The position numbers and the translations under genes are program-made. A stretch of DNA of 64,000 bases from Zavarzinia aquatilis. Lineage in GTDB: Bacteria > Pseudomonadota > Alphaproteobacteria > Zavarziniales > Zavarziniaceae. The DNA lies in contig NZ_QGLE01000002.1 in assembly GCF_003173035.1 (NCBI RefSeq), positions 186,001-250,000 of the forward strand. Reading direction: 5' to 3'. Below are positions 8,440 through 16,517 of the stretch, piece by piece; within the stretch, counting starts at the first letter, position 1; every line of letters starts with the position of its first letter. The notes beneath the pieces are model-generated. The model searched no databases, had not been told where the DNA came from, and was given only the letters and a program-made list of their open reading frames with translations.

Positions 8440-11248
8440 GACGGGCGCGGCGGCCGGGGGCGAGCATCTCTATCTCGTCGACGGCTCGGGCTATATCTTC
8501 CGGGCCTACCATGCCCTGCCGCCCCTGACCCGGGCCGACGGCACGCCGGTCAACGCCGTGCTGGGCTTCGCCAACATCATGGCGCGCTTCCTCGCCGATC
8601 TCGACAATGGCGACCGGCCGACCCATCTCGCCGTCGTCTTCGATGCCGGCCGGCGGACCTTCCGCAACGATATCTATCCCCAATACAAGGCCCACCGGCC
8701 CCCGGCGCCGGAAGACCTGATCCCGCAGTTCGCCCTGATCCGCGAGGCGACGGCGGCCTTCAACGTCCCCGCGCTCGAACTCGAAGGCTATGAGGCGGAC
8801 GACATCATCGCCACCCTGGCCGCCACCGCCAAGGCGCGCGGCGCCCGCTGCACCATCGTCTCCTCGGACAAGGACCTGATGCAGCTGGTCGGCGGCGGCG
8901 TCGACATGATGGATCCGGTGAAGATCCGCTCGATCGGCCCGGATCAGGTGATCGAGAAATTCGGCGTGCCGCCCGAGAAGGTGGTCGACGTCCAGGCCCT
9001 GATGGGCGATCCGACCGACAATGTGCCGGGCGTGCCCGGCATCGGCCAGAAGACCGCGGCCGAGCTGATCAATACCTATGGCGATCTCGACACGCTGCTG
9101 GCGCGGACGGGCGAGATCAAGCAGCCGAAACGGCGCGAGAATCTGGAGACCCACGCCGACCTCGCCCGGATCAGCCGCGAGCTGGTCCGCCTGAAGGCCG
9201 ACGTGCCGATGGACACGGGCTTCGACGACCTGCGCATCCGCGCCATCGACAGCGCCAAGCTGCTGCCTTTCCTCGAAGAAAACGATTTCCGCAGCCTGCG
9301 CAACAAGCTGGGCAGCCGGCTGGCCGCCCCCCTCGCCGGCACCGCCGCCCGCGCCGCCGACGCGGCCGCCGTCGCGGCCAAGCCGGCCGAGGCCCCGGCG
9401 GCGCCCGGCACCACGGCTTACGAGACGGTAACCGATCTTGCCGCGCTGAAACGCTGGATCGCGCGGGCGCGCGCCGCCGGCATCGTCGCCTTCGACACGG
9501 AAACCACCTCGCTCGACGCCATGCAGGCGGAGCTGGTCGGTTTCTCCCTCAGCATCGAGGCGGGCAAGGCGGCCTATGTCCCCTTGCGCCACCGGGCGCG
9601 CGGCGGCCTTGCCCTCGACGGCGAGGTCGCGGCGCAGATCCCGGTCGCGGACGCGCTCGACGCGTTGAAGCCGCTCCTTGAAGCGGACGATGTGCTGAAG
9701 GTCGGGCAGAACCTGAAATACGACATGCTGGTGCTGCGCCAGCACGGCATCGCCATCGCGCCCTTCGATGACACGATGCTGATCTCCTACGCCCTCGAGG
9801 GCGGCGCCCACGGCCATGGCATGGACGAGTTGGCCAGCCTGCACCTCGGCCACCAGACGGTGAAATACGACGAGGTGACGGGCACCGGCAAGGATCGCAT
9901 CGGCTTCGACGAGGTCGGCCTCGCCGAGGCGACGCGCTACGCCGCCGAGGATGCCGATATCACCTTGCGCCTCCATCAGGCCCTGAAACCCCGCCTGTTC
10001 CGGGAAAGGGTGCTGACGGTCTACGAAACGCTGGAGCGGCCACTGTCGCCCGTCCTCGTCGACATGGAAGCGGCCGGCATCCTGGTCGACCGGGCCGAAC
10101 TCGCCCGCCTGTCGGCCGATTTCGCCGCCCGCATGGCCGAGATGGAGGCTGAAATCCACCAGCTCGCCGGGCGCAGCTTCAATGTCGGCAGCCCCAAGCA
10201 GCTGGGCGAGATTCTGTTCGACGAGATGAAGTTGCCGGGCGGCAAGCGCATGAAGACCGGCGCCTGGGGCACTGGCGCCGATGTGCTGGAAGAACTGGCC
10301 GGCCAGGGTCATGCCCTGCCGCAGAAAATCCTCGACTGGCGCCAGCTCGCCAAGCTGAAATCGACCTATACCGACGCGCTGCAGGCCCAGATCAACCCGA
10401 AGACCGGCCGGGTCCATACGTCCTACGCCATGGCCTCGACCTCCACCGGGCGCCTGTCGTCGACCGATCCCAACCTGCAGAACATCCCGATCCGCACCGA
10501 GGAAGGCCGCAAGATCCGCCGCGCCTTCGTCGCCGCGCCGGGCACCGTGCTGATGTCCGCCGACTACAGCCAGATCGAATTGCGCCTGCTCGCCCATATC
10601 GCCGACATCGGCGCCCTGAAGGACGCCTTCGCCAGGGGCATCGACATTCACGCCATGACCGCGTCCGAAGTCTTCGGCATTCCGGTCGAAGGCATGGACC
10701 CGATGATCCGGCGCCGGGCCAAGGCGATCAATTTCGGCATCATCTACGGCATCTCGGCCTTCGGTCTCGCCAATCAGCTGGGCATCCCGCAGGGCGAGGC
10801 CGGCGCCTACATCAAACGCTATTTCGAGCGTTTCCCCGGCATCCGCGCCTATATGGACGCGATGAAGGAACTGGCGCACCGGCAGGGCTTCGTCGGCACG
10901 ATCTTCGGCCGCAAATGCCATGTCCCCGGCATCAACGACAAGAGCGCGGCGCGCCGCGCCTTCATGGAACGGGCCGCGATCAACGCCCCGATCCAGGGCT
11001 CCGCCGCCGACATCATGCGCCGCGCCATGATCCGGATGCCGGACGCCCTGCGCGAGGCCGGCCTCGCGGCGAAGATGCTGCTGCAGGTCCACGACGAACT
11101 GGTGTTCGAAGTGCCCGACGCCGAGGTCGCGGCAACCAAAGCCGTCGTCGTCCGCGTCATGCAGGGCGCCGCCTTGCCCGCCGTCGACATATCCGTTCCC
11201 CTCGTCGTCGAAGCCGGCACCGGTCATTCCTGGGCCGAGGCGCATTAA
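8429..11248 (+). CDS. polA: DNA polymerase I
   Basis: 939 residues with all three domains. The 5' nuclease (about 1-290) starts YLVDGSGYIFRAYHALPPL and has SSDKDLMQLV and GVPGIGQKTA. The 3'-5' exonuclease (about 325-510) keeps the first catalytic motif AFDTETTSLDA near residue 354, so proofreading looks intact. The polymerase (about 540-939) has motif A SADYSQIELR near 710, motif B RRRAKAINFGIIYG, and motif C VHDELVFEVP near 886. It fills gaps after primer removal and in excision repair. The ATG at 8429 lies inside the zinc-finger gene. Confidence 0.97.
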   Translation: MPTETGAAAGGEHLYLVDGSGYIFRAYHALPPLTRADGTPVNAVLGFANIMARFLADLDNGDRPTHLAVVFDAGRRTFRNDIYPQYKAHRPPAPEDLIPQFALIREATAAFNVPALELEGYEADDIIATLAATAKARGARCTIVSSDKDLMQLVGGGVDMMDPVKIRSIGPDQVIEKFGVPPEKVVDVQALMGDPTDNVPGVPGIGQKTAAELINTYGDLDTLLARTGEIKQPKRRENLETHADLARISRELVRLKADVPMDTGFDDLRIRAIDSAKLLPFLEENDFRSLRNKLGSRLAAPLAGTAARAADAAAVAAKPAEAPAAPGTTAYETVTDLAALKRWIARARAAGIVAFDTETTSLDAMQAELVGFSLSIEAGKAAYVPLRHRARGGLALDGEVAAQIPVADALDALKPLLEADDVLKVGQNLKYDMLVLRQHGIAIAPFDDTMLISYALEGGAHGHGMDELASLHLGHQTVKYDEVTGTGKDRIGFDEVGLAEATRYAAEDADITLRLHQALKPRLFRERVLTVYETLERPLSPVLVDMEAAGILVDRAELARLSADFAARMAEMEAEIHQLAGRSFNVGSPKQLGEILFDEMKLPGGKRMKTGAWGTGADVLEELAGQGHALPQKILDWRQLAKLKSTYTDALQAQINPKTGRVHTSYAMASTSTGRLSSTDPNLQNIPIRTEEGRKIRRAFVAAPGTVLMSADYSQIELRLLAHIADIGALKDAFARGIDIHAMTASEVFGIPVEGMDPMIRRRAKAINFGIIYGISAFGLANQLGIPQGEAGAYIKRYFERFPGIRAYMDAMKELAHRQGFVGTIFGRKCHVPGINDKSAARRAFMERAAINAPIQGSAADIMRRAMIRMPDALREAGLAAKMLLQVHDELVFEVPDAEVAATKAVVVRVMQGAALPAVDISVPLVVEAGTGHSWAEAH

Positions 11249-11252
11249 GAGC

Positions 11253-11274
11253 GGAATCGCGATCACGCGTTTCC
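11253..11274. terminator. Hairpin between convergent genes
   Basis: GGAATCGCG and CGCGTTTCC form a nine-position stem with one T-T mismatch and an ATCA loop. It lies between the polA stop (11248) and the stop of the convergent membrane gene (11277). No clear T tract follows, so termination is only likely. Confidence 0.35.
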
Positions 11275-11276
11275 AC

Positions 11277-12170
11277 TCATGGCGCCTTGACTTCAATCGC
11301 GGCGTTCAGCCTGCTGGACTGCCCCGCCCCATTGGTCGCAACGATATCCCAGGTGCCCGTCGCCATGTCGGCCGGCGGATCGAATGAGAAGGCCACCTCG
11401 CCGGGTGCGGCCGAGACGACGGTCGCCGGCAGTCGCAAACTGCCATTGGCGAGGTTCAGTTCCGTGACCCCGTCCAGAAATTCGCCGAGCAGACGCCCCC
11501 TGGCCTTGCCGCTACCGGGGGCGAAGGCCTTGGGCTCCACCGACTGGACCTGCGGCACCGCGTCTTTCTTGCCCTCCTCGGGCAGCAGGGGCCGGTTCTT
11601 TCCTTCGCCTCCCGACCTGGAGCCGAAATAGAAGCTGGATATCGACGTGACGAGGGTGCCGACGAGCACCAGGACCTGCTTGGCGAAATCATTGCCCTCG
11701 GGCGTCACGCCCAATTTGATCCAGACATTCTGGAATCCGCTCCTGCCCGGAACATCCACCGCGACAATGTAACCTTCTGGGAATCGCGCCTTCAGCGTCT
11801 CGACGGACGCGGACGCGACTTCACCCAGGGCGGAGAACTGGCCGGACGATATGCTGCCATAGAGATAAATCGCCAGAATGGCGAAGAGCACAACCAGCAT
11901 CAGCGCGATCACGGCACGGATCGACCCTTCAGGCAGGGCCAGAGCCTGTGACTTGTCCTGGAGATTATAGGCCGCGTAAAGCACGGACATCACGCCGAGC
12001 AGGCAGAGCATCAGGGCGACTGCGGCGATGGCCAGCATCGGCAAGCCGACCGCGGCCGACACATCCTTGAACATCAGCACCCCGGCGCTCACCACCAGGA
12101 TCGTGAAGATCAAGGCGATCAATCCGGCAAGGACCTTTCCACTTTGTGTTAAAACCCCTTCACCTTTCAT
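11277..12170 (-). CDS. Membrane protein with four predicted helices and a C-terminal IPT/TIG-like domain
   Basis: 297 residues. Hydrophobic segments lie near 11-33, 39-63, 82-105 and 163-181. The region between segments 3 and 4 includes FPEGYIVAVDVPGRSGFQNV. From about residue 225 there is a beta-rich domain (FAPGSGKARGRLLGEFLDGV ... GTWDIVATNGAGQSS), which resembles IPT/TIG immunoglobulin-like folds. Its ATG overlaps the stop of the phospholipase-A2-like gene upstream (ATGA), so the two products are probably made together and may form a complex. I do not recognise the family. The topology suggests a membrane scaffold or partner of the anchored upstream protein. Confidence 0.7.
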   Translation of the reverse strand: MKGEGVLTQSGKVLAGLIALIFTILVVSAGVLMFKDVSAAVGLPMLAIAAVALMLCLLGVMSVLYAAYNLQDKSQALALPEGSIRAVIALMLVVLFAILAIYLYGSISSGQFSALGEVASASVETLKARFPEGYIVAVDVPGRSGFQNVWIKLGVTPEGNDFAKQVLVLVGTLVTSISSFYFGSRSGGEGKNRPLLPEEGKKDAVPQVQSVEPKAFAPGSGKARGRLLGEFLDGVTELNLANGSLRLPATVVSAAPGEVAFSFDPPADMATGTWDIVATNGAGQSSRLNAAIEVKAP

Positions 12171-14221
12171 CGCAGACCTCCCCCCATGCTGTGGATGACG
12201 GCCCCCAGACCACCGCCGTCCCGGCGATAGGGCACGACGAACTCGCGCGTGCCATCCCCATCGAGATCGACGACCATGAACGGCCCGCTCGCGATATTTT
12301 GAGTTTCCGACGCGGTCAGTGGCGCTTGCCCGGCGGCGGACTCGCTCTCCGCCCTCTCCGACATGCGGCCGCATCCGAGGCGAACCGGCATCCCGCCGCT
12401 GCCCACCCGCCAGAATGACCACTCCAGGGTCAGCCCGGGTCCCTCGTCCGGCCAGGTCACCCGGGAGAAATAGATCGTGCTTTCTCCCCGCTCGGTAACG
12501 ACGACCGGCGGCCGGATCAGCCATGACGCATCGAGGCCGGAAAAGATCGCGGCGTCATCCAGCGGCTCGACGAGGATTCCTTTGTCGCGATCCACCGCCT
12601 CGGGCGCAGGCAGCGGCCAGCGGTCGAGATGGAAGTCGCTGTCCTTCGTAACGAAAGCCGCCATGACCGGATGGTCCGTATGGCGTCCCAGCAGGAAGGC
12701 CGGGTCATGCCCCTGCGTGAACCCCTTCAGCCGCAGGTAGCCCTCGGTTCCGCCGGTCAGTCCATGGCCATCGCTCCGCGGAACGACCGCGAGCCGACGC
12801 AAGATCGTCTCGTGCTTGAAATCTTTGGCGGAGCGGAACCACATCAGCGACGGCTTCGCCGCGCCCGGCCACTGGCTCGCGATCGGCATCGCGACGAAAT
12901 TGCCGTAACGGAGTTCCTCATTGAATTTGCTGACGTCCTCCTCCGCCTTGCTGAAACTATCCCGGGCAATGAGCTGATCCTGCCTCTGGACGCCGAAGGT
13001 GTGCTTCAGGTCGATGTCGAACAGGGCAAAACACAGGGCGTTACCACCGGCATTGCAGCCGTGCTGCGGCCTCGCCATGAAACGCAGCACGTCCCCATCG
13101 GCGAAGACGCCGGGCACGGGCAGGAGTTCGGACAGATTGGGGTCAGCTTCGGTCAGGTCGCTATATCCGACCTTGAGATCGAGCAAAGGGGCACGCACCT
13201 TCCTGCAATCCGCCTGGGGCCGTCGTCCACCGAGGCAGGCCCAGTCCGCTGTGGTCGCCCGTCCCGGGGCGATGCCCACCAGTTGCCCTTTGGTCGACAA
13301 CAAAGTCTCGCGGCGCCACCAGATCAGCCAATCCTCGCCATTGCCGGCGCGCATGACGAGGGGGGCGGTGGTCAGGAAATTCGGATTGCCGTCGAGTTCG
13401 TAACTGACGCGGGCCTTCCCCAGGGGTCCGGTGGCGCTCAGGGAATAGATGTCGACGATCATGCCCGATGGCCGGACCCAGAAATCGTACAGCGCCTTTG
13501 GCGTCGGGCCGTCGGCCGGGGCATCGGCGATCCGATAGATGTGATAACTCGCCGATTTCAACGGATAGGGATCGTAGTCGAAATAGCTCGACCCCACTTC
13601 GTGCGGGCCGCGATCGGGCGGAAGTTCGGCCGTGCGAAAGGCACCGCTGCCCCCGAAAGTAACACCCAGCGACATGAGCCGCGCCCGATTCAGGCACGCT
13701 TGCCATTCGGGTCCCTGATTGTCGACCTCCTCTTTACTCACGATAAAGACACATTGCTTCAGTGCCTGGTCCAGCAGTGCGCGATCGCAATCGGCTTGCG
13801 TGTAGTCGTAGGTCGCCGCCCCATGCCTGTAGCAATAATCGTGTGTCACGCAGGCTTGGCGCATTTCCAGGACCAACGGCTGTCCCTTTGCGCCAGGAGG
13901 AAGCACCAGGGCGGACGCCAGCCAGGGGACCGAGCAGTCGATACCTTCCCCACGACCGCCAATGACCTGCACATCGTCACTGGAATAGGGCCGATCTCCG
14001 CTGGTTTGGGGGGGCTCCCTCACATCCGGGGGCTTGGCAGTGGACATGATGATGCCCGCGCCGCTCAGGGCCAACGGCTCCGCGAAGATCAGCCCGGCAA
14101 CGAGGGTCAGGATGACCGCGCCGCCGATCACCGCCGTGGCCACACGGATACACCGCCAGAGCCTTCGCAAAATGGCCATGGCCACGCTGAAACATCGCTG
14201 GACCGCCTGCGGAATGACCAT
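12167..14221 (-). CDS. Membrane-anchored protein with a phospholipase A2 signature and a large C-terminal domain
   Basis: 684 residues. A transmembrane helix at about 27-47 follows a basic N-terminus, so the rest is probably periplasmic. Residues 124-131 read CVTHDYCY, the phospholipase A2 active-site helix (CxxHDxCY: catalytic His127, calcium-ligand Asp128). Cys145-Asp146-Arg-Ala matches the second PLA2 helix (CDxxxxxC, ending at Cys157). The usual YGCYCG calcium loop is not visible. The remaining 500 residues look beta-rich, and the tail MVVDLDGDGTREFVVPYR is like FG-GAP/VCBS propeller repeats. It forms an operon with the four-helix protein. I infer lipid hydrolysis or lipid binding at the envelope; the full architecture is not one I know. 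Confidence 0.75.
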   Translation of the reverse strand: MVIPQAVQRCFSVAMAILRRLWRCIRVATAVIGGAVILTLVAGLIFAEPLALSGAGIIMSTAKPPDVREPPQTSGDRPYSSDDVQVIGGRGEGIDCSVPWLASALVLPPGAKGQPLVLEMRQACVTHDYCYRHGAATYDYTQADCDRALLDQALKQCVFIVSKEEVDNQGPEWQACLNRARLMSLGVTFGGSGAFRTAELPPDRGPHEVGSSYFDYDPYPLKSASYHIYRIADAPADGPTPKALYDFWVRPSGMIVDIYSLSATGPLGKARVSYELDGNPNFLTTAPLVMRAGNGEDWLIWWRRETLLSTKGQLVGIAPGRATTADWACLGGRRPQADCRKVRAPLLDLKVGYSDLTEADPNLSELLPVPGVFADGDVLRFMARPQHGCNAGGNALCFALFDIDLKHTFGVQRQDQLIARDSFSKAEEDVSKFNEELRYGNFVAMPIASQWPGAAKPSLMWFRSAKDFKHETILRRLAVVPRSDGHGLTGGTEGYLRLKGFTQGHDPAFLLGRHTDHPVMAAFVTKDSDFHLDRWPLPAPEAVDRDKGILVEPLDDAAIFSGLDASWLIRPPVVVTERGESTIYFSRVTWPDEGPGLTLEWSFWRVGSGGMPVRLGCGRMSERAESESAAGQAPLTASETQNIASGPFMVVDLDGDGTREFVVPYRRDGGGLGAVIHSMGGGLR

Positions 14222-14239
14222 TTGCCACCATTGGTTTAT

Positions 14240-14264
14240 AATTATATCTGAAATAAATTATATC
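14240..14264. repeat. Direct repeat in an AT-rich divergent spacer
   Basis: AATTATATC occurs at 14240-14248 and again at 14256-14264, a 16-base period. It lies in a very AT-rich stretch (about 14222-14300) of an otherwise GC-rich window, between the PLA2-like gene and the oxidoreductase gene. It may be a regulator binding site or simply promoter DNA of the PLA2-like operon. The rest of the spacer holds a small hairpin at 14398-14420 (CAATCGG / CCGATTG). Confidence 0.4.
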
Positions 14265-14435
14265 GAATCAAAACACATTAAACACAACCATGAATTTACA
14301 TTTGCTCAGCCGCATCCCGCCCTTCCATCCCCGTCCCCCGCCTGAAAAGACCTGCTGGCGTCGCTTTTCCGAACGGCCTACCCTCGATCCAAAAGAACAA
14401 TCGGCCATAAAGACCGATTGGGGGGGAGGAACGTC

Positions 14436-16517
14436 ATGGCGACGCATTACCGGGCCTGCCATCTGTGCGAGGCGATCTGCGGGCTGGAAATCACGGTCGA
14501 GGACGGCAAGGTCACGGGTATCCGCGGCGACAGGGCCGATGTGCTGTCCCATGGCCATATCTGCCCCAAGGGCGTCGCGCTCAAGGACCTGCATGAAGAC
14601 CCGGAGCGCCTGCGCCATCCGGTGAAGCGCGTCGGCGACGACTTCGTCGAGATTTCCTGGGACGAGGCGTTCGAGACCGTGGGCACCCGCCTCGCCGAGA
14701 TCGCCAGGGTCCATGGCCGTGACGCCATCGGTGCCTATCTCGGCAACCCGACGGTTCATTCCGTCGGGATGCTGACCGGGGGCGGGCCGCTGCTGCGCCT
14801 GCTCAAGACCAAGTCGGTCTATTCCGCGACCTCGGTCGACCAGTTGCCGCACCAGTTGATGGCCTATTGGATGTATGGCCATCAGAACTACCTGTTCATT
14901 CCCGATATCGACCGTACCGATTTCCTGCTGGTCTTCGGCGGCAACCCGATGGCTTCCAACGGCAGCCTGATGACCGTGCCCGACTTCCCCGGCCGGCTGG
15001 CCGCGCTGAAGGCCCGGGGCGGGCGCATGGTCGTGGTCGATCCGCGCCGCACCGAAACCGCCCGCGTCGCCGACGACCACCATTTCATCCGCCCTGGAAC
15101 CGATGCCCTGGTGCTGCTGGCCATGATCCATGTCCTCTTCGCGGAAGGACTGGCCGATGCCGGGCGGCTGGCGGTGTTCACCGCCGGTCTCGACGCCGTG
15201 CGGGCGGCGGTCGAGCCCTTCACCCCCGAATTCGCCGAAGACGGCAGCGGCCTTCCGGCGGCGACCATCCGGCGTCTCGCCCGCGATCTCGCCGCCGCGC
15301 CCCGCGCCGCCCTCTATGGCCGCATGGGCACCTCGACACAGGCTTTCGGCACCCTGTGCCAATGGGCGATCCAGCTCCTGAACCTGCTGACCGGCAATCT
15401 CGACACGGAGGGCGGCACGCTGCTGTCGCATCCCGCGATCGAGGCCGGCATGGCGCCCCGCGCGGCCGGCGGCTTCGCCCGCTGGACCAGCCGGGTGCGA
15501 GCCTTGCCCGAATTCGCCGGCAGCCTGCCGGTCGCGGCGCTGGCCGAGGAAATCGAGACCGGGGGACCGGGTCAGATCCGCGCCCTGCTGACCGTCGCCG
15601 GCAATCCCGTTTCCTCGACCCCGAACGGCCGTCGGCTCGATGCCGCCTTCGAGCGGCTGGAGTTCATGGTCAGCGTCGATTTCTTCGTCAACGAGACGAC
15701 GCGCCACGCCGACATCATCCTGCCGCCCTGCTCGCCGCTGGAGCGGGGGCACTACGATCTCGCCTTCCTGACCCTCGCCGTGCGCAATGTCGCGCGCTGG
15801 TCCGATCCGCTGTTCGAGAAGCCGGAAGGCGCCCTGCACGATTGGGAAGTGCTGGCGGGCATCGCCGAGGCCTTCGCCGCCGCCACGGGGCAGGACGCGC
15901 CCCACATGATGTCGCCGGAAATGCTGGTCGACATGGGCCTGCAGGTCGGCCCTTACGACCTCGACCTCGGGAGGCTGCGGGCGGCGCCCCATGGCGTCGA
16001 CCTCGGCCCCTTGCGCCCGTCCCTGCCCGAAAGGCTGCTGACCGCCAGCGGCCGGATCGAGGCGGCGCCGGCCGGCTGCCTCGCCGATCTGCCGCGCCTG
16101 ATGGCGGCGGCGGGGGAGCGCCACGCCCTCGTCCTGATCGGGCGGCGCCACGTCCGCTCGAACAATTCGTGGATGAACAACAGCCAGCGCCTGATCAAGG
16201 GACCGATCCGCAACCGCCTGCAGATGCACCCCGCCGACATGGAATTGCGCCAGATCCGCAGCGGCCAGACCGTCGCCATCACCAGCCGCATCGGCGAAGT
16301 GCGGATCGAAGTCGAGGCGAGTGAGGATGTGATGCCGGGCGTCGTCTGCCTGCCCCATGGCTGGGGTCAGGGGACGCGCGACGGCGTCCGCCTGTCCGTG
16401 GCCAAGGGGGCCGGCGGCGTCTCCTTCAACGACCTCTCGGACGAGGCGCTGCTCGACGCCGCCAGCGGCAACGCGGTGCTGAACGGAATGCCGGTCGAGG
16501 TCCGCGCGGTCGCTTAA
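14436..16517 (+). CDS. Molybdopterin-dependent oxidoreductase, [4Fe-4S] catalytic subunit
   Basis: 693 residues, family of formate dehydrogenase, nitrate and DMSO reductase large subunits. Cys8, Cys11, Cys15 and Cys43 (ACHLCEAICGLEI ... GHICPKG) form the N-terminal iron-sulfur site. GGNPMASNGS and VVDPRRTETA bind the molybdopterin cofactor. The C-terminal domain (ERLLTASGRIEAAPA to the end) is the MopB-binding barrel. No twin-arginine signal is present, so it is cytoplasmic. No electron-transfer partner gene is adjacent. The substrate cannot be assigned: at the usual Sec/Cys ligand site I see SATSVDQLPHQ without a Cys. GGGGGGAGG precedes the ATG at 14436. Confidence 0.9.
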   Translation: MATHYRACHLCEAICGLEITVEDGKVTGIRGDRADVLSHGHICPKGVALKDLHEDPERLRHPVKRVGDDFVEISWDEAFETVGTRLAEIARVHGRDAIGAYLGNPTVHSVGMLTGGGPLLRLLKTKSVYSATSVDQLPHQLMAYWMYGHQNYLFIPDIDRTDFLLVFGGNPMASNGSLMTVPDFPGRLAALKARGGRMVVVDPRRTETARVADDHHFIRPGTDALVLLAMIHVLFAEGLADAGRLAVFTAGLDAVRAAVEPFTPEFAEDGSGLPAATIRRLARDLAAAPRAALYGRMGTSTQAFGTLCQWAIQLLNLLTGNLDTEGGTLLSHPAIEAGMAPRAAGGFARWTSRVRALPEFAGSLPVAALAEEIETGGPGQIRALLTVAGNPVSSTPNGRRLDAAFERLEFMVSVDFFVNETTRHADIILPPCSPLERGHYDLAFLTLAVRNVARWSDPLFEKPEGALHDWEVLAGIAEAFAAATGQDAPHMMSPEMLVDMGLQVGPYDLDLGRLRAAPHGVDLGPLRPSLPERLLTASGRIEAAPAGCLADLPRLMAAAGERHALVLIGRRHVRSNNSWMNNSQRLIKGPIRNRLQMHPADMELRQIRSGQTVAITSRIGEVRIEVEASEDVMPGVVCLPHGWGQGTRDGVRLSVAKGAGGVSFNDLSDEALLDAASGNAVLNGMPVEVRAVA

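Noticed and set aside
8210-11296. A 1028-codon open frame opposite polA
   Set aside because: The same GC-shadow effect; polA motifs on the plus strand are unmistakable.
11277-14300. Genomic island or phage-derived module
   Set aside because: The genes are unfamiliar and the spacer is AT-rich, but there is no integrase, tRNA, attachment repeat or phage gene nearby. Kept only as a composition note.
14436-16517. Selenocysteine in the molybdopterin oxidoreductase
   Set aside because: No in-frame TGA occurs within the gene and no Cys stands at the usual ligand site, so a selenoprotein form is not supported.
16514-16517. Overlapping stops (CTTAAG) as a regulatory device
   Set aside because: A palindromic TTAA shared by two convergent stop codons is a simple packing effect in a dense genome.
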